Below, one piece after another: positions 54,965-64,000 of a stretch of 64,000 bases of DNA (the first letter of the stretch is position 1; every line of letters begins with the position of its first letter). The notes beneath the pieces were generated by a model, which searched no databases, was not told where the DNA came from, and saw nothing but the letters and a program-made list of their open reading frames with translations. This stretch comes from Macrotis lagotis (Eukaryota; Chordata; Mammalia; Peramelemorphia; Peramelidae): NCBI RefSeq assembly GCF_037893015.1, contig NC_133665.1, forward strand, positions 105,491,937 through 105,555,936, in the 5' to 3' direction. A program made the position numbers and the translations under genes.

Positions 54965-55195
54965 ATATGGGCAACTAGGTGGCAAAACAGATAGAATGAC
55001 AGGCCTGGAGCCAGGATAAACCTGAGTTCAAATTTGACCTTAAACACTAGCTGTGTGACTCTGGACAAGTCATTTAACTGTGTTGGCCTTGGTTTTGTCA
55101 GCTGTAAAATGTGCTGGAGAAGGAAATGGCAACCACTCTGGATTTTAGCCAAGAAAACCCCAAATGGAATTATGAAAAGTTGTACACATTGAACA
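54965..55195 (+). mobile_element. MAR1-like SINE with RTE-type tail
   Basis: 'gggcaactaggtggcaaaac', 'agctgtgtgactctggacaa', 'tgtgctggagaaggaaatgg', 'agccaagaaaaccccaaatg', and an end 'atgaaaagttgtacacattg'. It lies exactly between two L2 copies. Confidence 0.88.
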
Positions 55196-55199
55196 AGTC

Positions 55200-55860
55200 T
55201 TCAGTTTCAAATCCATCAGTTGCCAAATCCCTATCCATTCTACCTCCATAACATCTCTCAGTCTTTCTCTTCCTCTTTACTTCCATTACTCTTATCCTGA
55301 TTAAAGGTCTTATTGTCACCTACCTGGACTACTGTTAATAACCTCTTTACACAGTTCTCTCTCCTTGCCCTGCCCCCCAATCTCTCAGCATAAGTTTTTT
55401 CAACCATAGATCTACAGCTCTACTCAAATATCTCTCCGGTTTCCCTATTGCCTATTGAGTAAAGTTGAAATTCTTGAATATTTGGCATGCTGGTTTCTCC
55501 ATAATCTGGCACCACCCAATTTTTCTAATTTTATTCCTATCTTGTTTTTCTTTTCCTTTGCTGACACTGTTCTTATGTCTGAAATGTCCCTTCTTTGCTG
55601 AATTTTTACCTGTCCTATAGAGAGTAACTCAAATGCCAGTGTTTCTAGGAAGCCTTCTCCTGTCTCCTTTCTCCCTACCCCTACCCTGTCCATCTGATTT
55701 TTTCAGACTTATGAATACATCACATCCTCCCTCCCAATCCCCCAAGCACTCTGATCCAAACTGGCTTCTTCTTGCTCTGTGAGACTTGCCATCTTCTTCT
55801 TTTGATGGGTGTTTATTGTGACATGATTTTCTTTATGCATAGACTTTCAAGCTTGGGTTC
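55200..55860 (+). mobile_element. L2 LINE 3' region, second copy
   Basis: 'ccatcagttgccaaatccct', 'cctacctggactactgttaa', 'tctctccggtttccctattg', 'ttatgtctgaaatgtccctt' and 'ctaggaagccttctcctgtc' repeat the L2 order of the previous copy at greater divergence. A further L2 3' end trace lies at about 56,260-56,310. Confidence 0.8.
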
Positions 55861-55883
55861 CAGATGAGTTCAAGACGGACCCC

Positions 55884-56147
55884 TGGGGCAGTGGGGTGGT
55901 GCAGTGGATAGAGTACCGGCCCTGGAATCAGGAGTACCTGAATTCAAATTCAGCCTCAGACACTTAATAATTCCCTAGCTGTGTGGCCTTGGGTAAGCCA
56001 CTTAACCCCATTGCCTTGCAAAAACCTAAAAAAAAAAAGATAATAATTACTTGTGAGTTCAAATCTGATCTCAGACACTTAATAATTCCCTAGCTGTGTG
56101 ACCTTGGGCAAGTCATTTAACCCCATTGCCTTGCAAAAAAAAAATCA
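55884..56147 (+). mobile_element. CORE-SINE followed by a second 3' half
   Basis: A full SINE (55,884-56,040) ends in A's. After 'gataataattacttgt' a second partial unit starts at the B-box (gagttcaaatctgatctcag) and runs to its own A-tail (56,147). This could be a partial dimer made by unequal exchange or two insertions. Confidence 0.9.
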
Positions 56148-56459
56148 TTGCACTCCCAGCTGCCAGTACCTCTGCTTCTCCATTTCCTTGTGTTTTTTGT
56201 TTTGGATCTGTGTGTATATGTATGTGGAGCAATATTGACTCCTGATTTGCTTTCATCCCCTTCCACTAGCACAGTATCTGGGACATAAGGCTTGCCGATT
56301 GATTATCTATTGCTTCCCGGTGGAGAGTCTCAGTCTAATGTGGGTAGTGGCACAGATAACAGGAGGACATGAGGTTGGCAGGACTGTGCCGTGTGATCCT
56401 GGAGGTTAAGGTCATTGCCGATAGACATCTGGGGAGGCTCCCCGGGGAAGGGGGCCTTT

Positions 56460-57900
56460 GATCCGGCCGTCTCCCCAGGAGGGGACAACAACCAAGATTC
56501 GGGTCGACCTGTTTGGGCTTGGGAGAGGGTCGGGGGGACGGGTGAGCACGTGTCCAGGCCGGCGCCTGGAAGTGGCCGGGGGTCCCAGAGGGCACGTGCA
56601 GAGCGGGGCGTGTCGGAGGTGTAGCCAGCTCGGAGACAGGGCGTGCCCGTGATCCATGTGCAGAAAGGGGCGTGGCCCCGGAGGGGAGCGTCGGAGGGGG
56701 CGGGGCTCGGCGGGGCTGGGCGGGACCACTGGGGACAGAGTGGGCGGGCCGGCCCAATGAGCGCGGCGGCGCGGGGCCGTGGGCGGGACTTGCAGCCTGG
56801 AGGCTTCGGGCCGGCTGCGGGCAGAGAGATGCAGGCAGAAGCTTCGGGGTTCCGCGGAGGGATCGTGCGGGCGCCGCCGCGGGGACCGCTCGGCCGCGGG
56901 GATTGGCTGCGGTGCTCGCGTGTCACCCGGGGTTGCTAGGCTCCGAGCCGCCCCGCCCCCGCCTTCCCCCGGTACGTGCTCGCGCGGAGGCTGCGGCGCG
57001 GCTCTCGCGCTCCTCGGGCTGGGGCTGCGCGCGCGGCGGCGGCGGCGGCGGCACGGCGGCACGGCGGCGGCGGCGGCACGGCGCCGGGGCCCCGGGGAGC
57101 GGCGGCGGCCTGCGGCCCGGCGGCCTGGCGGAGCGGGGAGTGTCGGCACCTGCCGCTGCCCGGCGGCGCTCGGGGGTGAGTCACGCCCTCCCCCTGCGGC
57201 CGCCCCGCGGCTCCCGGGCCCTGGGCCCGCCCGGCCCGCGCCCCTCCCCCTCCCCGGCGGCCCCGGCCCCCTCCCCTCTCCTCCTCGCCTAACACCTGCT
57301 GCTGCGGCCGCTCGGGGCCCGGGGCCGGGGGGCGAGCGAGGCCTGCAGCGGCCGGCCGGGCCCGCCGTGTCCTTGCCCTGCACCGGCGGGCGGGCCCGGG
57401 CCGGCGGCTGCGGGGGGAGGCGCTGCCCGGCCCTCCCGCCGCCGCCCGCATCCCCTCCCGGCCCGGGGGGTCCAGGCCTGGGGGCGGCGGGTGGAGGGGG
57501 GCCGGCGCCCGGGCCCGGCGGCCGCTCAGCGCGCCTTTTGTTAACCGGGCCCGGGGCCGGCGGGGAGGCGGCGGAGCAGGCCGCGGGGCCGAGGTCGGCC
57601 GGGTGTGGGGCCGGGGCCTTCCCCGCCCGGGGCCGCCGGGGCCGCCGGGGCCTCTGGGCGGGCTGGACGCCGCCGGCCGACCCGAGGGGAGCGGGAGCGC
57701 CGGGCCTGCCTGGCCGAGGGAAGGGAAGCGGGGGGCCTGCGCGCGCCTGCCCGGCTGCAGAGCCCGGCTCGGGGAGGCTGCTCCGGGGAGGCAGCCCGAG
57801 CCCTGCCCCGGGCGGGGGGGACCCGCCCACAGCCCCCACCCGGGCCCCCGGGGCCCCTTGGCACCCCTCCCCTGGAGTTAGAGCCTCCTCAGAGTTGGGT
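56460..57900 (+). promoter_or_regulatory. CpG island promoter
   Basis: The G+C and CpG content rises sharply from the AT-rich surroundings. CpG is frequent throughout, which is unusual in this window. No TATA box is near the likely start. Motifs seen are CACGTG at 56,547 and 56,593, an inverted CCAAT box (ATTGG, 56,902-56,906), GC boxes (for example around 56,950), and CGG-type repeats at 57,030-57,075. The layout fits a housekeeping-type promoter. The direction is judged from the splice donors downstream and the absence of recognisable exons to the left. The gene was not identified. Confidence 0.85.
57000..57175 (+). other. Putative non-coding first exon ending at a splice donor
   Basis: The stretch ends in cggcggcgctcgggg followed by GTGAGT (57,176-57,181), a strong donor. 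It contains CGG/CGGCA repeats and would mostly be 5' UTR. The start is only approximate because no initiator can be fixed by eye. No matching acceptor or coding exon was found in the remaining 6.8 kb. Confidence 0.45.
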
Positions 57901-58020
57901 GTCCCCGGGAGGGCTGGCCCCGGAAGCCCCCCTTCATTCCATAAGGACTCCTCTAAAGAGGAGCGATCCAGGTGGTGATTTTTTTACAAACCATGAGTCT
58001 GGGTACTCCCCTTTTGACAG
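57890..58020 (+). other. Putative alternative first exon ending at a splice donor
   Basis: The segment ends in 'ccttttgacag' followed by GTAGGT at 58,021, a good donor. An ATG in a fair context (aaaccATGa, 57,993) would start a short coding part, MSLGTPLLT, if used. Another frame across it is open for 139 codons (57,605-58,024) but shows no known domain. I do not recognise the protein, and it may be UTR only. Confidence 0.35.
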
Positions 58021-58026
58021 GTAGGT

Positions 58027-58603
58027 AACCTCTAGATTCTTAAAGGTCTAGGATGAGTTTTAAGGCCGAAAAGTCCCCTGCTAGTTTCAGAATCTAGCAG
58101 ACCTTTTAGTAAAACTGCCATTTTATTTTCTGAAAGTCACCCAACATGGTGAAGTTTTGGATGTTTGTGAGCACTTAGCTGTGGCCATAGATTGTAAACT
58201 TTCAGCTTTTTGGAAAGGATCTGATTTGGTGCTGTATTAAGAGTTTTGTCTCAGAAGTACAGCCTGCTCGGGCTCTTTCTCTGAATCAGTGAGTAGAAAT
58301 GATTCTTGGCAAAGGTCCTAGTCTGCCTTTCTCTCACTGTTTCCCTTTCAGTCTTTCTCTTCTCCTTTCTCTTTCTCACCCATTATTCTCACCCCCCTTT
58401 TCCCCTCTCTCCCTCCTCTCTCATTCTCCCCATTCCTCCCTTCCCTCCATCTTTCTCTTGTTTTTTTCTGCTTATGAGAAAAAAGTGGCGCATGTAGCCA
58501 ATTAATATATATTTTCAGGTGTGTTTTGGGTGTCCAGACTAGGTATATTTTATTAATTGATTTTATTAATACTGTGATCTCTTTTCAAAGTAGTATTGTT
58601 TCT
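58027..58603. other. Putative first-intron sequence with pyrimidine tract
   Basis: No exon is seen. A C/T-rich tract lies at 58,325-58,470 (TCTC, CCCTT units), and the open frames over it are artefacts. Confidence 0.45.
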
Positions 58604-58618
58604 AAAAAGACAGACATT

Positions 58619-58753
58619 TTGGATAGAGCACCTGCCTTGTAGTCAGGAGTACCTGAGTTCAAATCTGGCCTCAGACACTTAATAACCTAGCTGTGTGGCC
58701 TTGGGCAAGCCACTTAGCCCCATTGCCTTGCAAAATCCTTAAAAAAGAAAAAG
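58619..58753 (+). mobile_element. CORE-SINE, 5' truncated, target duplication
   Basis: The copy starts at 'ggatagagcacctgcc', lacking the first 25 or so bases of the head including part of box A. The exact repeats aaaaagacagacatt flank it (58,604-58,618 and 58,754-58,768). With no box A it could not be transcribed by Pol III on its own. Confidence 0.95.
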
Positions 58754-58974
58754 AAAAAGACAGACATTCTGACTTCTTAAAACTGCATTGTTAGATTTTT
58801 GGAGAACATGAATGGGGCCAAGTTAATCTGCTTTAGGATTGAGAAAGTAGAAACATGCTGTGGGGCTACTCATTATTTGGGACCAAAGCAAACTAGGGAC
58901 AGACTTCTTTTATTACTAGGAAGCAGCAAAGGGAGAATGGAGAGGTAAGTATTTTATTTATTAAATGGAAGTTC

Positions 58975-59393
58975 CAGGTATGTAGATGAATGTAGATAGG
59001 ATCAGAAAACTATTTACACAATGAATGTTTAATAGGAATTGTGAAACACTCCTGCTGGTAGACTTTCAGTCAAGAAACTTGCAGGGTCTACATTATTCAG
59101 GCATGTAGATGAATGTAGGTAGGAGTAAGAAACTATTTACATAAACTTTTTTTTTTTAAGTTTTTAGTTTTTGCAAGGCAATGGCTCCAAGCGGCTTGCC
59201 CAAAGCCACACAGCTAGGTAATTATTAAGTGTCTGAGGCGGGATTTGAACTCAGGTATTCCTGACTCCAGGGCTGGTGCTCTGTCCACTGTGCAACCTAG
59301 CCACCCCTACATAAACATTTAATAGGAATTGTGCAACACTCCTTTTGGTAATCTTCTTTTGGTCAAGAAACTTGCAGGGTCCATAATTATTCT
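58975..59393. repeat. Tandem duplication of about 124 bp, second copy split by a SINE
   Basis: Copy 1 is 58,975-59,097. Copy 2 is 59,098-59,393 and is interrupted by a SINE. Both read 'atgtagatgaatgtag', 'aactatttaca', 'tttaataggaattgtg' and 'gtcaagaaacttgcagggtc'. Copies differ at many single bases, so the duplication is not recent. Confidence 0.93.
59150..59307 (-). mobile_element. CORE-SINE, antisense, inside the tandem duplication
   Basis: A full antisense copy; the worn repeats tacataaactttt and tacataaacattt flank it. It inserted after the 124-bp unit had doubled. Confidence 0.94.
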
Positions 59394-61640
59394 GAAAAAA
59401 AAAATCAGCTGCTTGCTGACAGTGGAATTGAAACTTTGAAAAAGTGTATACCACCTCTCTTGACTTCAGAGGATAACTCTGAAGTCTGAACCAAGATAAG
59501 TGGCAACTGATTTGTTTGGTGGCAAATGGGGGGGTGCACCTTACCAGGTCATCTAAAGTGGTTTCTTCCTGTCTGGGATTATGTCTGAATGACCTCAAGT
59601 GTATTTCCAAGAAAAAGATTCCATAGTTTCCCTTGGCAACTCAGTTGCTCTAATAGTGAAAAACCTTGCTTATATCTAACCCAAAACCCTCAAATCTATT
59701 GGATTCTATACTGCAGGCTTGGACAATTCTTTGGTCCTACCTTTCAGGTGGTTTGATGATTCTTAAGGTATCTCTCTTCAGTCTTTTTTTTTTTCCAGGT
59801 GAGTTATTTCTGCTTTGAAATGCTTCACATTTTCTTATATTTTTTCTTTTGGACATTTTTCTTAATCTCAAGGTAAATTACTATTTTTATCCTTGTTAAG
59901 ATAAAATTAAATTCACTGCCTCTGCTTTTTCCTCTTTGATACTTGTGCATTGAAACTTGAGTCTCTCTTTTGCCCTTAACTTTCAACCAATGATATGGTA
60001 GCTTAATATTATTGGATTTTCTGAAGGAAGTTCTAGTTGTAGAAAAAGGGGTATAGAGAAGAAAGTGAGATGTGAAGACATCCTACCCATCTTTCCAGGC
60101 ATGCATTACCCACTAGTAGCATCGAAGTTCCTTGAGACTTGGAACTGTTTATTTTTTTGCATGTACTATGCCTTGTACTAGTTAGTGAGTTCCTTAGGAG
60201 TCAGATGAGTTGTGGGGTGGTTGGAAAGTGGAAGGGAGAAGTAAAATTTGAGATCATTTTAAGTTTATAGGTCCCCAACCAGAAAGTAGTAGGGCAGGAT
60301 TTTATCCATAGATTTTAAAGCTTTATTTTCTTCTTTCCTTGTCAGCTACTGCCCTATTCCTTTTGTGACATCAAAGCTTTTTTCGTCCCCTAAAGGTAGA
60401 GGAAGTGCTTATGACCAGGAAAGAGATAGGACTTGGATTGGATCTTCATTGGGTACAATTTAGAAAACTGAAGGGGAAGGGAGGAGGGGATGGCATTCCA
60501 GGGGAGAATTTGAACAAAGGTGAAGAGGTGGGATATGCATGGTATGTCCAGGGAACCAGTTTGACTGGAGTGGTGTTCCTGTAGGGGGTGAGTAGTAGCA
60601 GGTAAGTTTAGAGGTCCAGTTTGAACTTTTGGAGACAACTTGTAGACACATGTTAGGTTTTTTTCCCCTTCAGGTTCTCTCATTTTCTTTAATTTCTAAA
60701 CTTAATACTGTTCAGGTAGCAATACTTTCATAATATAGTATTTTTTAATTAGATCTAATGCATAGAACTCTGAAGCTAGCATTAACTAATAGTTAGGCTG
60801 TGATTTTCAGTTTTGGATACTCTTAGGGATATATTGACCTTTAGAATTAAGATTCATACAGTCTATCATACTTTTTAAGCTTTGGGAAATTATAATTGAA
60901 TGGACACAAGCTCACATTGTATTGAATTTGTGAAGCTAGATTTGTTTCCCTAGTTGAATGAAATTTGAATGAAATTTATGTGATTTAATTCTTACTAGAT
61001 GCCTGAATGTTAAATATAAATTAATTTTCAAAAGATTACTATTTTGCCTGAGTGTTGTAGTTATGTCCGGGAAGAAGTTAATTTGATATAATTGTCTTTC
61101 TGAGGAAGTGGCAGCAAAGGTGCTGAGGTTTTTGTTTTGAAGTTGAACCATTTTGAATTAGTAATTTAAAAAAATTTAAGTATGTTGAATATTTTTAGTT
61201 TGAATTACTTTTTGTATCTGAGTTTTTCACCCCAATTCTTGATCTTTTTGTTTGTCAAGTCTTCAGTATAACATATAGCTTTTTCATTCTTTGATAATTT
61301 AGTGTGTGAGGGGGATAAGTAACATTCTTTATGTCTGTCTGGAAGGGACATTGGAAGAGTTCTAGCCTAACAACAGATATTCACCACTATCATACTTTAC
61401 CCTTCCCTGTGGGTTCTAGTTCTCATTTTAGCTAAGTGTTTTTGAAGTAGGAGTTTATTCAAAATTCAAGGAGGAGTACCTTCCAGTATGCTTTTTTTCC
61501 CTCTGCTTTGTGTAGAGGACAAGCATGCTCTGATTTAAGAAGTTTGGAATTATAAAAATTGATTTGCATAAAATAAAATTGGGGCATAAGCATTTATTTG
61601 TTTCACAGAAAACATTTTTTTGAGATTTCTTTAAATATCA
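59394..61640. other. Putative intron, unassigned AT-rich sequence
   Basis: I recognise no repeat family or exon. A 119-codon minus-strand frame (59,251-59,610) overlaps the SINE and is chance. Confidence 0.4.
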
Positions 61641-61644
61641 GATT

Positions 61645-62062
61645 TCTTGAGTAGAATTGGGAGAACATTGCACACATTAACAGCAACATTGTTTGATCAT
61701 CAACTATGATAGACCTAGCTCTTCTGAGCAGTACAATGATCAAAGACAATTCTAAAATACTTGTGATGGCAAATGCCATCCATATAAATGCAGACCAAAG
61801 CATACTATTTTTACTTTTAAAAACTTGTTTTATGTTTTTTTTCCTTCTCATGTTTCCCCCACTTTTGTTCTGATTCTTCTTTCACAACTTGACTAATATG
61901 GAATGTTTAACATAGTACAACCTATACCACGTATAATTTATCTCAGATTATTTGCTGGAAGGGAAGGAGGAAGAAAAATGTGGAACTCAAAAATCTTACC
62001 AAAAAAATGGATGTTTAAAACTATCTTTACATGTAATTGGGGGAAAAAATAAAAAGTGCTTT
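61645..62062 (+). mobile_element. L1 3' end
   Basis: 'ttgcacacattaacagcaac', 'gatcatcaactatgatagac', 'ctagctcttctgagcagtac', 'tctgattcttctttcacaac', 'ttgactaatatggaatgttt', and 'ctatctttacatgtaattgg' at the end, before an A-rich tail. It is a well-preserved marsupial L1 3' UTR that differs in type from the copy at 29,800. Confidence 0.88.
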
Positions 62063-62877
62063 TTAAAAAATGTAAAGTACAATAAAGATGGAAACTATTT
62101 TAAAAAACTTATCAAATTTCTTCAGGGAATCTGCAATTTCAAATGTGATTTGTTTTACCCAGTTTACCCAGATGCTGACATCTATTATAAAATGAGGCAT
62201 ACTTGTATTATTTTTAAAACAAGTTTCCTCCCATAGGTGTCCCAGTCCCCCCCCCCCACTTTGAGGGGTGTTTAAATTCTTTTTATTTAAACACATCTCA
62301 ATGTCCTCTGCCATTCTGCACATAAGAAACCACTGATTCATTTTTGTTGCTGCTAGTCATTGCACTATTGCATCCTAAATATAGGGTAGTGTGCCAGTTG
62401 GGAAACAGCCCAGTAGTAAGTGGAAGCATTTGGAATGCTGCATATTATTCAGAGAAATAATCAGCCAATGCTTAGCTTGTGTTGGTAATTGTACTTGGTA
62501 CAATGTATTGGAATTTGCCCTTATATTCCTGTAGGTGTTGGAATTTCTTCCTGCATAAAGTATCAAAGAGAGCAATAATCTGTTTGAAAATTGCTTACTT
62601 CTAATAATTGGTATAAAAATATGTTGTTTTTTTTTTTAAAGAAATCTAAGTAGTAATTCAAAACTGGAGAAAACTGTTCTTAAATGTGTTATTTCTGCAA
62701 GGGGTCTGATTCATTTGGCTGTACAATATACAATTGATATTTCTACAATGAAAGGATAGTTATACTTAATTCATTTTCTACAGACATTGCTTACATTTTT
62801 CAAAGTACTTCTCAATCTAATAGAAAGTATGCCATTTTTTATATTGGTGTTTTTGTTCAATTGGTTCAGTTATTCTT
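62063..62877. other. Putative intron, unassigned sequence
   Basis: Nothing recognisable apart from a run of C at about 62,248-62,260 and a poly-T near 62,625. Confidence 0.4.
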
Positions 62878-63049
62878 TTTTTTTTTAATTTTTTTATTTT
62901 TTAGATTTTTGCAAGGCAAATGGGGTTAAGTGGCTTGCCCAAGGCCATACAGCTAGGTAATTATTAAGTGTCTGAGGTCGGGTTTGAAATCAGGTGCTCC
63001 TGACTCCAGGGCCGATGCTCTATCCACTGCGCCACCTAGCCACCCCCAA
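62878..63049 (-). mobile_element. CORE-SINE, antisense, exact target duplication
   Basis: A full antisense copy with a long T-rich tail, between exact 15-bp repeats ggttcagttattctt (62,863-62,877 and 63,050-63,064). Confidence 0.97.
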
Positions 63050-63339
63050 GGTTCAGTTATTCTTAAAAATATGTTGAATGTTGATAAATTTTGTTTCAAT
63101 ATATCTTATAAGAATCTACTTTTTGATTGAATACCCTACAAGGTATAATTTCTGGAAACAGTCAAACAAAACGTTTAATAGTTATTGTGACAGATAGTTC
63201 TTGCAACTCTCCATTTAAACAGTTTTCAGTTTGTTAAAAGAAAACTAGAAGCAAGGACCAATTCTTAATACTTTTGTTCAATAAATTATTTAAAAGACTA
63301 ACAATAGCTGTCTCTGATAAAAATTGGGGGATTATATGT

Positions 63340-64000
63340 AATCAGAAAGGAGGCAAAATTATTTTTCCATGTATGATATAATAGCATACTTGAAAAACTC
63401 TAGAGAATCAACAAAAGTTAAAATAATAGCATTGGCAAAGTAGTAAGATGCAAAATAAGTTCCAGATAATCAGCATTTCTATGTTACTTAAACAAAAGCC
63501 AGGAAGGGGGAGAGTTTTTTTTTTAAAGTAGCTGTCTTGTAGTTACTTTAGACATACACACAGAGATCTTGTACAAATACAATTATATAATAGTCAGAAA
63601 TAAAGGAATATCTAAATAAGGAAAGACAGTCAATGTTCATTGATAGGCCATGCTGATACAGCAAAAAATAACATTACTGCGCACATTAACAATATTTTAA
63701 TTCTGCATCAATCAAATTACCTTAAGAATATTTTATAAAATTAGAAGAAATAATAAAATTCATGTGTAAGAACAAAATATCAAGACTATGGGGAAATAAG
63801 TGTATGAAGTAGAAATGAAGGGGATTTAATTTGACCAGATTTCAAATTATAATAATTTTCCAGTTTTATTGGGATTACATAAAAGGGAGGAAAAGTAAAC
63901 CTGTAGAACAGATTAGATAATGCCTTCTAAAAGAAAAAAGTGAATGGAGCATTTCAGTTTTGAACATGAAATCATAAGGAAAGAATTTAAAAAAGAAATA
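63340..64000 (+). mobile_element. L1 ORF2 fragment, runs off the right edge
   Basis: The order of blocks follows the region after the reverse-transcriptase domain of L1 ORF2: 'ttgaaaaactctagagaatc', 'aaagtagtaagatgcaaaat', 'catttctatgttacttaaac', 'gatcttgtacaaatacaatt', 'tctgcatcaatcaaattacc', 'aataataaaattcatgtgta'. The frame is broken by many changes, so this is an old copy. It continues past the window. Confidence 0.75.

Noticed and set aside
56412-57978. Long open frames across the CpG island on both strands (up to 475 and 399 codons)
   Set aside because: They are rich in Pro, Arg, Ala and Gly because the DNA is GC-rich and stop codons are rare there. Several overlap on opposite strands and frames, none has a recognisable domain, and splice donors cut through them.

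Overview
The window looks like nuclear DNA from a marsupial, probably a dasyuromorph (Tasmanian devil, antechinus or dunnart type). The evidence is about thirty copies of one tRNA-derived CORE-SINE. It has a 5' head that reads like gc(a/g)gctaggtggcgcag, a B-box GTTCAAATC, a core reading cttaataattacctag and a 3' end reading ttgccttgcaaaa. Around these lie MIR/THER, L2, marsupial L1, BovB/RTE-like LINEs and RTE-tailed SINEs. I assigned families from memory of their consensus sequences, with no database search.

Bases 1-56,300 hold no protein-coding exon that I can support. They are AT-rich, SINE- and LINE-filled intergenic or intronic sequence. The content is: L2 3' ends in + orientation (61-250, 18.2-18.6 kb, 28-28.9 kb, 30.9-31.3 kb, 33.6-33.9 kb, 43.2 kb, 45-45.9 kb, 53.9-55.9 kb); L1 3' ends on both strands (7.0, 11.7-12.35, 25.8-26.7, 29.8-30.7, 32.9-33.2, 42-43.1, 50.4-50.8 kb); RTE-clade pieces (7.8-9.4, 34.9-35.2, 43.7 kb); two short hAT-like DNA elements (2.4 and 31.6 kb); a fossil ERVL-like element on the minus strand (about 13.1-15.4 kb); a possible lone LTR (17.7-18.15 kb); and a nearly full-length 7SL RNA pseudogene (26,994-27,262). 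Many SINEs have 12-17 bp target-site duplications that can be read directly, so the order of insertion can be worked out.

Bases about 56,460-57,900 form a dense CpG island. It has no TATA box, but has CCAAT/ATTGG and CACGTG motifs, GC boxes and CGG repeats. Two good splice-donor sequences on the + strand (57,176 and 58,021) suggest one or two first exons of a gene running rightwards out of the window. I could not identify the gene. Bases 58,027-64,000 would then be its first intron. This part is AT-rich, with a SINE-split tandem duplication (58,975-59,393), an L1 3' end (61.6-62.06 kb) and an L1 ORF2-like piece running off the right edge.

The observations most worth a second look are a SINE-derived segment (29,319-29,465) with a strong A-to-G bias that resembles RNA editing, a nearly perfect inverted pair of L1 arms at 11.62-11.82 kb, and the CpG-island promoter. 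I saw no obviously new multi-gene system.
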